Below, piece after piece: positions 35,885-44,500 of a stretch of DNA of 64,000 bases (positions are counted from its first letter, which is position 1; each line of letters starts with the position of its first letter). The notes below the pieces were generated by a model. That model was not told where the DNA came from. It was given only the letters and a program-made list of their open reading frames with translations, and ran no database searches. The translations under genes and the position numbers were made by a program. Origin of the DNA: Permianibacter aggregans (lineage in GTDB: Bacteria; Pseudomonadota; Gammaproteobacteria; Enterobacterales; Permianibacteraceae). The stretch spans positions 2,108,001-2,172,000 of the forward strand of contig NZ_CP037953.1 of assembly GCF_009756665.1 (NCBI RefSeq), in the 5' to 3' direction.

Positions 35885-37213
35885 ATGAAAAAATGGGTAT
35901 GGGCTGCTGTGCCGGCAGTCATTATTGGGGCGTACGCGGCGACGGCCGTATACAGCGGCAGCAAAGCCGAGGAAGTCCTGCAAGAAGGCATCAAGAAAGC
36001 CAATATTGGCAAGGAATGGCAGTTTGAATGGGCCAAGTACGACCGCGGCGTGTTCCGCAGCAAAGCCGTACTCGACATCATTTTCACGCCTGGCAATGGC
36101 GAAGACATGTACCGCCACTCGCTGCCGATCACCGTTGTCCACGGCCCATTGCTGCTCGATGGCACGCTCGGTTTCAAACCGGCGATGTTCGGCATGAAAA
36201 GCGCCGTGGTTGCTCGCGAAGACTGGCCGGAAGACGTGAAAAAATTGTTGGCCGATGACCGCGTGCACTTTGAATCGGTATTTTCGTTTGGCCAGAAAGC
36301 CACGTTTGATTTCACCGTCGAAGAAGGTGAACTGCAGCTGACCACCGGCAATCTCGACCTGAAAGCACTGCACATGCAGTTCAGCTTCGATGCCGACAGC
36401 AAGGAAGTCAAAGGTGAAGGTTCCTGGCCGGGCCTGAACATGAGCGGCATGATGGGTGATGTCGTCGTGCGTGACTGGGCAATGAACTGGGATGGCGTGC
36501 AATACGACGCTTACACCGGTACCGGCACCGGCGAGTTCACGCTGGCGGAAGTGAAAATGAGCCAGGGCGGCGCCGAACAGTTCGCGATGAACGCGTTCAA
36601 GATGACCAGCAAACAGGCCATGAATGCTGACCAATCCCAGCTCAATGGCGAACTGAACATGTCAATCGACTCGGTCAATGCCCAGGGTCAAAATGTTGTG
36701 TCCAAACTCGATTTCTTTATGCAATTCGACAAGCTCAGTGCTGCCGGCATTCGCGCGATGAACGAATTCGCCAAAGACCCGGAAAACACCGAAGACCCGA
36801 TGATGATGCTGAACACCGTCGGTCAGCAGGTGTTGGAATTCGGCCCGGAAATCAACGCCCGCTTGAGTGCCGAACAAGTCATGCGCCAGCCGCTGAACGT
36901 CAACGCCAAGCTGACTTTGCCGCCGATGCCGAATGGTTTCGAGCCAACCTGGATGCAGGGCATTCTGTTCTCGATGGATGGCAAAGTGCCGCTGACATTG
37001 GTTGGTATGGCACTGCCTACCGATCTGGTCGCTTTGCTGAGCCAAGGTGAAACCGATGACAAAGGCACCGCGTTCAAAGTGGAATGGCGCGAAGGCCAGC
37101 TGTGGATCAATGCCAATCCGTATATGCCAGGCATGAACGCCCAGCAGGATGAGCAATTTGACCCGGCAATGATGGAAGATTACCAAGAAGAATGTGTCGG
37201 CGAAGATTGCTGA
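35885..37213 (+). CDS. DUF945 (YdgA-like) protein
   Basis: 442-residue protein anchored by one N-terminal hydrophobic segment (KKWVWAAVPAVIIGAYAATAVY), with the rest probably periplasmic. The early YDRGVFRSKAVLDI segment and beta-rich repeats are characteristic of the DUF945 family; E. coli YdgA is similar in size. The function is not established; AsmA-like or envelope roles have been proposed for relatives. ATG 35885 follows mnmE by 65 bases. The acidic Cys-containing tail (EECVGEDC) is unusual. A perfect 13-bp inverted repeat follows the gene. Confidence 0.8.
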   Translation: MKKWVWAAVPAVIIGAYAATAVYSGSKAEEVLQEGIKKANIGKEWQFEWAKYDRGVFRSKAVLDIIFTPGNGEDMYRHSLPITVVHGPLLLDGTLGFKPAMFGMKSAVVAREDWPEDVKKLLADDRVHFESVFSFGQKATFDFTVEEGELQLTTGNLDLKALHMQFSFDADSKEVKGEGSWPGLNMSGMMGDVVVRDWAMNWDGVQYDAYTGTGTGEFTLAEVKMSQGGAEQFAMNAFKMTSKQAMNADQSQLNGELNMSIDSVNAQGQNVVSKLDFFMQFDKLSAAGIRAMNEFAKDPENTEDPMMMLNTVGQQVLEFGPEINARLSAEQVMRQPLNVNAKLTLPPMPNGFEPTWMQGILFSMDGKVPLTLVGMALPTDLVALLSQGETDDKGTAFKVEWREGQLWINANPYMPGMNAQQDEQFDPAMMEDYQEECVGEDC

Positions 37214-37231
37214 GCTGACGTCAGTGCATAC

Positions 37232-37261
37232 AGAACATTCCCGCGTCGGCGGGAATGTTCT
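37232..37261. terminator. Long perfect hairpin after the DUF945 gene
   Basis: AGAACATTCCCGC (37232-37244), loop GTCG, GCGGGAATGTTCT (37249-37261). The 13-bp stem lacks a T-run on the plus strand, so it may be an imperfect terminator or a transcript-stabilising hairpin. Confidence 0.6.
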
Positions 37262-37306
37262 GCTATAACAATGCCATTCCCGCACCACCGCTGTTCAGGA
37301 TGATTC

Positions 37307-38563
37307 ATGCTACTGCGTAAATGCTTTGCTTTGTTCGCGCTCTGTCTGGCGCCATCATTGTTTGCCGCCGACATCGCTCAGCAGCTTTACGCCGATCATC
37401 AGGACTCCATTTATCGTATTGATGTCATTACCGTTGGCAGCGATCAAAAATCTTCGCTGGGCACCGGCTTTGTCATCGCCCGCGACGATCTGTTGGCCAG
37501 CAATTTCCATGTCGTTTCCGACGCCGTCCACGAACCGGAAAAGCATCGGCTGGAATGGGTCAGTGTTGATGGCCGTCGTGGTCCGCTGAAGATCATCGCC
37601 GTTGATGTCGTCCATGACCTGTCCTTGCTGCAAGCCGAGCAAGACATGGGCACACCGCTACACACCACCGGTTTGCCGGATAAAGGCACCGCGTTATTCT
37701 CGCTTGGTCATCCACTCGGTCTGGATCTCGCCATCGTCAATGGTTCCAACAATGGTCTGCTGGAAAAAGCGCTGTACGACAAGATTCATTTCAGCGGCAA
37801 TATCAATCCCGGCATGAGCGGCGGCCCGGCGATCAACGCCGAAGGCAAAGTCGTTGGCGTCAACGTCGCCACTGCCGGTGAAGCCGTCGGCTTTTTGGTG
37901 CCGGCAAAATTTCTTGATGAATTGATTCAGCTTGCCGAGAAAACCGAATTCAAACCGGTATTCGATCTGCAAGCGATGCTGCGCGAACAACTGCTAAGCA
38001 ACCAACAGAAACTGATCGACGATATTTTCGCGGCCGAATGGAAAACCCAAACGCTGGGCAAATTCACCGTGCCGAGCACGCTGCTGTCGCGTATGGATTG
38101 CTGGGGCGATACCGATGAAGTTTCAGAAAAGCACCCGTATGTGGAAATCGCCAGCAACTGCAGCGGTCAGGACAATATTTTTCTTTCCGGCCGGCAACGC
38201 GCCGGTGAAATCTCCTACCAGTTTTTCTGGCTGGAAACCGAAACGCTGTCACCACGAGCGTTTTACCAACTTTACGAAAACCAGCACAACTCGACCTTCC
38301 AAAGTGGCGCCAATGAAAAGGATGTCGGCAATTGGACTTGCAGCATTCATTTCGTTGAGTTGAGCGGTCAGTCATTCAAAGCCAATGTTTGCGCCCGGCC
38401 CTACAAGCGTTACGCGGATCTAACCGATTTCATGGTGCTGATGGCGATGACCGGTCATCCGCAACGCGGTTTCATGTTCACGCTGGATTTGTCGGCCGTG
38501 ACGCTTGATAACGGCATGAAATTATTCCAAGCCCTGTTGGAGCGCTTTCAATGGCAGCCGTGA
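37307..38563 (+). CDS. Secreted trypsin-like serine protease (S1/HtrA-type)
   Basis: 418-residue exported protease. A Sec signal peptide (LLRKCFALFALCLAPSLFAA) precedes a chymotrypsin-fold domain at about residues 25-215 with the full catalytic triad visible: His in SNFHVVSD, Asp in VHDLSLL and Ser in NPGMSGGPA. The C-terminal ~190 residues contain three or more Cys and match no PDZ domain that I can see, unlike DegP/DegS. The last 13 bases overlap the FHA membrane-protein gene, so the two are made together. Substrate unknown. Confidence 0.85.
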   Translation: MLLRKCFALFALCLAPSLFAADIAQQLYADHQDSIYRIDVITVGSDQKSSLGTGFVIARDDLLASNFHVVSDAVHEPEKHRLEWVSVDGRRGPLKIIAVDVVHDLSLLQAEQDMGTPLHTTGLPDKGTALFSLGHPLGLDLAIVNGSNNGLLEKALYDKIHFSGNINPGMSGGPAINAEGKVVGVNVATAGEAVGFLVPAKFLDELIQLAEKTEFKPVFDLQAMLREQLLSNQQKLIDDIFAAEWKTQTLGKFTVPSTLLSRMDCWGDTDEVSEKHPYVEIASNCSGQDNIFLSGRQRAGEISYQFFWLETETLSPRAFYQLYENQHNSTFQSGANEKDVGNWTCSIHFVELSGQSFKANVCARPYKRYADLTDFMVLMAMTGHPQRGFMFTLDLSAVTLDNGMKLFQALLERFQWQP

Positions 38564-39537
38564 TCCTGGAAATTTTCTCGCGCGGCCGTGGCCAACCGCA
38601 GTTTCGCCGGGTACGGCAGTTTCCGTATCGCATCGGTCGCGCCTACGACAACGACTTGATCCTGACTGACGATGCCGTTTCCGCGCATCATCTGCAACTG
38701 GAGCAAGACGCCGAAGGCCAGATCAAAGTGCGCAACCTGTCGCATGAAAACGGCACGGTATTGAACAAGAAAAGGCTTGGTTATGTACCGAGCGAGTGCG
38801 AACTGCCCAGCGATTTATATGTCGGCCATACCCATCTGCGTCTGCTGTCGCCGGAGTCAGTGGTCGCGCCGACCAAGCGCTTGCAACACACACCGGGCAT
38901 GAACTGGTTCCAGACCTTGCCCGGCGGTTTGATCATGCTGGCGCTGGTGCTGGCAATGAACGTGTTCATCGGCTTTTCCGAGCAAGTATTGCAACGGCCG
39001 CTGTATCAAATCCTGACGCGCGAATTGCCGGTCATTCTGTCACCATTGATCCTGGCGACGATTACCGCGTTTATTTCGCGTCTATTACTGCATCGCTGGC
39101 AATACCCGTTGCATTTATCGATTGCCTGTATCGCGATTTTGTTGGCACGCGGCGGCATGGAGCTGGTGTCGCTGACCAGCTACTACTTCACCAGTGAACA
39201 AGCCGGCTCCGTGGTCAGCAACTTGATGGCGGCGACAGTATTCACGGCGTTGTTCGCCTGGCAGCTGCGCGCGTTCAGCACGCTGACTCGCGAACGCTCG
39301 ACGATGATCGCCATCGGCATCATCTGGCCTTTACTATTGCTGTTCTGGTTGCAGGCTTATGTGCGCGCTCCCGATTTCCGCAGTCAACCGGATATGCACA
39401 CAGCATTGCGTGTCAGCGACATCCGCGCCGAAAGCACGTTAACGCCAGAAAGCTTCCTGCAACTGACCGAAGCGGAACTGCGTGAAGGCTTGGCCGAGTC
39501 ACTGGCTGAACATACCGAAGAGGTGGTCGAGGAATAA
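38551..39537 (+). CDS. FHA-domain integral membrane protein
   Basis: 328-residue protein. Residues ~10-100 form a forkhead-associated domain that would bind phosphothreonine peptides: GRAYDNDLIL, the VSAHHLQLE motif and NGTVLNKKRL. Residues ~120-280 contain five to six hydrophobic helices, and the tail is acidic (AEHTEEVVEE). It overlaps the protease gene by 13 bases, so a link between phospho-signalling at the membrane and periplasmic proteolysis is suggested by position only. No Ser/Thr kinase is in the window. Confidence 0.83.
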   Translation: MAAVILEIFSRGRGQPQFRRVRQFPYRIGRAYDNDLILTDDAVSAHHLQLEQDAEGQIKVRNLSHENGTVLNKKRLGYVPSECELPSDLYVGHTHLRLLSPESVVAPTKRLQHTPGMNWFQTLPGGLIMLALVLAMNVFIGFSEQVLQRPLYQILTRELPVILSPLILATITAFISRLLLHRWQYPLHLSIACIAILLARGGMELVSLTSYYFTSEQAGSVVSNLMAATVFTALFAWQLRAFSTLTRERSTMIAIGIIWPLLLLFWLQAYVRAPDFRSQPDMHTALRVSDIRAESTLTPESFLQLTEAELREGLAESLAEHTEEVVEE

Positions 39538-39544
39538 CTGTGTA

Positions 39545-39564
39545 GCGCCGAATGCTTTCGGCGC
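39545..39564. terminator. Hairpin between convergent genes
   Basis: GCGCCGAA (39545-39552), loop TGCT, TTCGGCGC (39557-39564), in the 44-bp gap between the FHA gene and the Lrp-type gene. Probably a shared terminator, though T-runs are weak. Confidence 0.6.
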
Positions 39565-39581
39565 ATCGACGGAATTTCTTG

Positions 39582-40058
39582 TCAATCAAATACTGGCACG
39601 TTCAATGAGCGTACCTGCTCGAAAATCAGCTCGGTTTGCAGGTGCGCGACTTCCGGCCGCTCGGTGAACGCGTCCATGACCAGTTGTCGCAAATGCTCGG
39701 TGTCGCGGACGCCGACATGGACCAGAAAATCATCGGAGCCGGCGACGTGGAATAACTGCAGAGTTTCCGGCAGGCTCAGGACATGGGCGCGAAAAGCCTC
39801 CACTGCCGACTTGGTATGGCGCGATAGCCGCACAACAATCATTGCCTGCACGCCGAGCTTCAAGGCACGGGCCGACAGCTCGGCGTGGTAACCGCTAATC
39901 ACCTGGCGTTGTTCCAGTCGACGCACCCGCTCCAAGCAGGTTGATGGCGCCAGCCCGACTTTGCGGGCCAAGTCCTTGTTTGACACCCGTGCATCATTCC
40001 GCAGCTCAGTCAGAATCGCGCGGTCTATCGAATCCAATTCATAATTTTCAGTGTTCAC
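39582..40058 (-). CDS. Lrp/AsnC-family transcriptional regulator
   Basis: 158-residue regulator. The N-terminal winged HTH (IDRAILTELRNDARVSNKDL, then VGLAPSTCLERVRRL) is followed by the C-terminal ligand-binding RAM domain (LQLFHVAGSDDFLVHVGVRD). GTG 40058 is chosen because it gives the usual family length; the long upstream open frame has no similarity. The gene is divergent from the PLP-enzyme gene, 81 bases apart, the same arrangement as mdeR and mdeA of Pseudomonas putida, so it probably controls that gene in response to an amino acid. Confidence 0.88.
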   Translation of the reverse strand: MNTENYELDSIDRAILTELRNDARVSNKDLARKVGLAPSTCLERVRRLEQRQVISGYHAELSARALKLGVQAMIVVRLSRHTKSAVEAFRAHVLSLPETLQLFHVAGSDDFLVHVGVRDTEHLRQLVMDAFTERPEVAHLQTELIFEQVRSLNVPVFD

Positions 40059-40139
40059 CGAATTCTCAACGGGCCGGACCAGATATAGCCATACATAATA
40101 TACGCTTGACGCCGAGTTGTTGAATCCGGAAACCTGCCT

Positions 40140-41333
40140 ATGTCCCCTCAGAATCGCCATTTCGAGTCGCTCGGTGTCCATGCCGGCCGTGAAGATCTGA
40201 AAACCCTTGGCGTCCACGCCCTGCCGATTGACCTGTCAACCACCTACCCGATTCAGGACTTAGGTGTCGGGACCGATAGTCTCGATGCCTTGGTTGCCGG
40301 TGATCGGGAAGCGACCAATCCGGTTTATGCCCGTCTGTACAACCCGACCGTTGCCCGCTTCGAGCAAGGCTTGGCAGCGCTCGAAGGCACTGACACGGCC
40401 GTCGCGTTTTCTTCCGGTATGGCGGCGGTGACGGCGATGGTGCTGGCGCGCAAAGGCCGCGGCGATCATATCGTCGGTGTGCGGCCGATATACGGCACTT
40501 CCGATCACCTGCTGAGCTGCGATTTGCTCGGCTTGCCGATGCGCTGGGTCAAAGCCGAAGAAGTCGCTTCAGCCGTCAACGACAAAACCGCTTTGGTCAT
40601 TATCGAAACGCCGGCCAATCCGACGCTGGATCTGGTCGACATCGAGATGATCGTCAAAGCGGCTGGTGATGTGCCGGTCATGGTCGATTCCACGTTCGCG
40701 ACACCGGTGCTGCAAAATCCGATCAAACTCGGTGCCCGTTTTGTGCTGCATTCGGCGACGAAGTTCTTGGGCGGCCATGGCGATGTCATCGCTGGCGTGA
40801 TCGCCTGCAGCGAAGACGACGCGAAAGCGCTGCGCCAAATTCGTGTTGCTACCGGCGCCTTGCTGCATCCGCTCGCGGCATATCTGTTACATCGCGGTCT
40901 GCCGACGCTGAGCTTGCGGGTGCTGAAAGCTCAAGACAACGCTGAAAAGCTGATCACCTGGCTGAAGCAACAGCCACAGGTGAAAAACGTTTTCTATCCA
41001 GGCCTGAATGCTGGCCAGCAAGCGATCATGAAAAAGCAGATGCGCGGTGGTGGCGCGGTGCTGGCGTTCGAGTTGGTTGATGGCTACCAAGCCGCGGCCA
41101 CGGTCATGAACCAAGTGAAAATGATGACGCCAGCGGTGTCACTCGGCTCGGTCGACACGCTGATTCAACATCCAGCCGGTTTGACCCATCGGGTACTGGA
41201 AGAAAGCACCCGCCAGAACACCGGCATCCGTGAAGGCCTGATGCGCATTTCCTGCGGTATTGAACATGTCGAGGATTTGATTGCTGATTTGGCCCAGGCG
41301 TTTGCGGCGATCAAGCAGCGGAAAGTGGCTTGA
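40140..41333 (+). CDS. PLP-dependent Cys/Met metabolism lyase or transferase
   Basis: 397-residue enzyme of the trans-sulfuration family (cystathionine gamma-synthase/lyase, methionine gamma-lyase). The PLP lysine is in HSATKFLGGHGD, phosphate-cup residues are in SSGMAAVTAM, and the Tyr in RLYNPTV reaches across the dimer. At the position where methionine gamma-lyases carry a specificity Cys after LYG, this protein has Thr (IYGTS), so a gamma-lyase acting on methionine is less certain than the gene context suggests; cystathionine or homocysteine-type substrates are possible. Divergent from an Lrp-type regulator, with a hairpin after the gene. Confidence 0.82.
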   Translation: MSPQNRHFESLGVHAGREDLKTLGVHALPIDLSTTYPIQDLGVGTDSLDALVAGDREATNPVYARLYNPTVARFEQGLAALEGTDTAVAFSSGMAAVTAMVLARKGRGDHIVGVRPIYGTSDHLLSCDLLGLPMRWVKAEEVASAVNDKTALVIIETPANPTLDLVDIEMIVKAAGDVPVMVDSTFATPVLQNPIKLGARFVLHSATKFLGGHGDVIAGVIACSEDDAKALRQIRVATGALLHPLAAYLLHRGLPTLSLRVLKAQDNAEKLITWLKQQPQVKNVFYPGLNAGQQAIMKKQMRGGGAVLAFELVDGYQAAATVMNQVKMMTPAVSLGSVDTLIQHPAGLTHRVLEESTRQNTGIREGLMRISCGIEHVEDLIADLAQAFAAIKQRKVA

Positions 41334-41366
41334 TCGCACCTGATTCCAGTTCGTTCTACTTTGAGA

Positions 41367-41392
41367 GTTTGCCGGGCCTCGCCCCGGCAAAC
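41367..41392. terminator. Hairpin after the PLP-enzyme gene
   Basis: GTTTGCCGGG (41367-41376) pairs perfectly with CCCGGCAAAC (41383-41392) around CCTCGC. No T-run follows; likely a terminator acting together with other factors. Confidence 0.55.
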
Positions 41393-41581
41393 CACAACAT
41401 CATTAGGTCAACCTGCGACAAGAGAACCAAGAAAATCAACGCTGAAAAACTTTCGCCATCAGTCAATACGTATTAAAAGTTCCTCATTCTCCGTAGAAAA
41501 ATAAATCAAAAAATCTCTCAGCAACTTCACCCCGCTCCCTTAGAATGTCGAGCTTGCCAAGGAACACTCAAGGACCGTGTG

Positions 41582-44500
41582 ATGCGCGCAGAAAGACGTT
41601 GGCCGCTGGCCATTTTGCTGGCGGTGTTGGCCGCTTGTTCTTCCGAGCCGGAGAAGCCCGAACCGGTAGTTTTGGAGGCGCCACCGGTCGAGGCGGAGCA
41701 GCAGCAACGCTGGCAGCAATATATCGCGGCGCATACGGGCGGTTTTGTCTCGCGCAAGGCGCCGATCGAAATTCGCTTCGAGGCTGATGTCGTCACCGAA
41801 GAGCAGATCGGTTCGGTGCAGAACAAGCTGGTGTCGATTACCCCAGCGGTCGAGTTCGATGCGGTGTTCGACAATCAGCGGGAATTATGGATTCTGCCAA
41901 AAGCGCCGCTGGCTTCTGGCCAAACTTATCAGGTCAAGCTGCACATCGATGCGCTGCCTTCGCTGCCGCAAAGCCTTGGCGACTATAGCTTTGATATTCG
42001 GGTTTACGAACAAACGCTGGAGTTGACGCGCGTCAATGCCGATGTCGATCCGGTGCGCGATGAACACGTCGTTTTGCGTGGCGAATTTGAAACCCGCGAT
42101 GACGCCAATGACACCGATATTCGCGACAACGTCACGATCTTGTTGAACAATCAAGTGCTACCGGTCGATTGGGTTCACGTGGAGTCCGGTCGTCGCCACC
42201 AGTTTGAAAGCGATGCCATTGCCCGTACCGATGCCGAACAAATCGTGCAGTTGAATTGGGGCGGCGGTCAGTTTGTATCGCCTGCAGGCGAGAAGCAGCT
42301 AAGCATTTCGCCGCGCGGCCGTTTTCAAGTGACACGCGCCGAACGTGATTTACAAAACCCGAATACGATTGTCGTGCATTTTTCCGAGCCATTGGCGCGC
42401 CAGCAATCGCTGAAAGGTCTGGTGCAACTGAACCGCGGTAGCTTTACCACGCGCATTGAACAAAACCAGTTATTGGTGCAAGTCGAACAAGGTCTTTTTG
42501 GTGAGTTGAAACTCGATATCGACAAGGCCATCAAAGCGGAAGGTGGCCGGGCACTGGTCGAGGGCTTCAGTCAAAAATTTGAATTCGAATCATTAAAGCC
42601 GGAAGTGCGCTTTGTTGATCAGGGCATGTTGCTACCGGAAGCAGAAACCCTGTTCATTCCGTTCGAGACGATGAACGCCTCCGCGGTGCACGTTTATGCA
42701 TTCCGGATTTTCGATAACAACCTGTTGCCATACTTGCAACACAATTCACTGGATCAGCATCAGTACATTCGCCGTTATGCCCGCTTTCTGGCGCGCAAAA
42801 CCATTGCACTGGATGCAACCAAGCCGAATCAATGGCGTCGCTTTGGTGTCGATGTTTCCGATCTATACCGCCGTCATCCCGGCGAAATGTTTCATTTCAA
42901 GTTGTTGATAACTCGTGGCGACAGTTTGTATCCCTGTGACTCGGCGATGCCGAGCAAAATCAGCAAAACGCCACCTGAAGTACAGAACAATGATGAGTAC
43001 CGCGATGGCGACAATAACTGGTCATTTGCCAACGAAAGTTATGGCGACTACCTGAATGAGCACCACTCCTATTATTGGGCCGAGCGCGCTGACCCTTGCT
43101 CGGAAGATTATTTTCGCTACTCCGGCAAAACCCAAGTGGCGCGCAATTTCCTCAGTGCCAATATCGGCCTGCTGGCAAAAGCCGGCACCGATGGCAAGCT
43201 GCTGCTGACGGCGACCAATATTCGCACCGGCGAGCCGATGCCGAACACCAGCATCAAACTGTATTCACAGCAGGCGCAAGTGATCACGACGGTGAAAACC
43301 GATGGCAATGGTTTGGTCACGGTGCAGCCGGAAATCAAACCGATGATCCTGATCGCGGAAAATGGCGAATACAAAGGTTACTTGCGGCTATCGAGTAGCA
43401 GTGAATTGGCCACCAGCCATTTTGATGTCAGCGGCGAATCGTTCAAGCAAGGCGTCAAGGGCACAATATATGGTGAACGCGATGTTTGGCGGCCGGGTGA
43501 CACGCTGCATCTAACCTTTGTATTGCAGGATTCGCAAAACGCGATTCCTGACGACCATCCGGCAACATTGGAGCTTTACAACCCGCTGAATCAGAAAGTT
43601 TATAACGACACCAATCTGAGGCCGGTCAACGGCTTTTATGCGTTTGCACCAAGCACCCGCGATAGTGATATCACCGGTGATTGGCGCGCGGTGGTGCGAC
43701 TCGGTAATCGCACGTTCGAGCGCCCGGTGAAAATCGAAACGGTGATGCCGAACCGTTTGAAAATGGAGCTGACTGTTGAAGGTGATCTATTGCGGCAATC
43801 GGCCAAACAAGCGCTGAACTTGTTTAGCCAATGGTTGCATGGCGCCAAGGCTAATGGTTTGAAAGCCGAGGTCAATGCCCGCCTGACTGGCACACGCACG
43901 CAGTTTGAGCATTTCAAAACCTATCTGTTTGATGATCCGGCACGCAAGGCTGACAGCCAGGAACAAAAACTGTTTGAAGGCCGCTTGAACGCCGAAGGCA
44001 AGGTGCAGTTCACACCGGAAATCCGTCAGCAAAATCGTGCGCCGGGCATGATGAATTTGCTGTTGACGACACGGGTGTTTGAACCGGGTGGTGCGTTCAG
44101 CATTGGCAGCCAGAGTTTGAAATACTCGCCGTATTCGCATTACGCCGGTTTGAAACTGGAGCCCAGCAAAGGTTATTACGGCTACCCACTGAACCAACCG
44201 ATTCCGCTGCAACTGGCTGCTGTCGACGAATTTGGCCAGCCAGCCGATGAACGTCGACTGGAATTGTCGCTGTACCGAGTGGAATGGAGTTGGTGGTGGG
44301 AAAACAGCGGCAACAATTTGGCTCGCTATGACAGCGCCAATGCACCAAATCTCGTCAAGCAAATGTCGATTACCGTGAAAAACGGCAAAGCTGACACCAC
44401 GTTTGAGTTGGACGATGCCTGGCAGCGTTACCTGTTGCGCGTGTGCGATAGCAAGAGCGGTCATTGCGCCGGCACGACGCTGTATTCCGGTTGGAATGAT

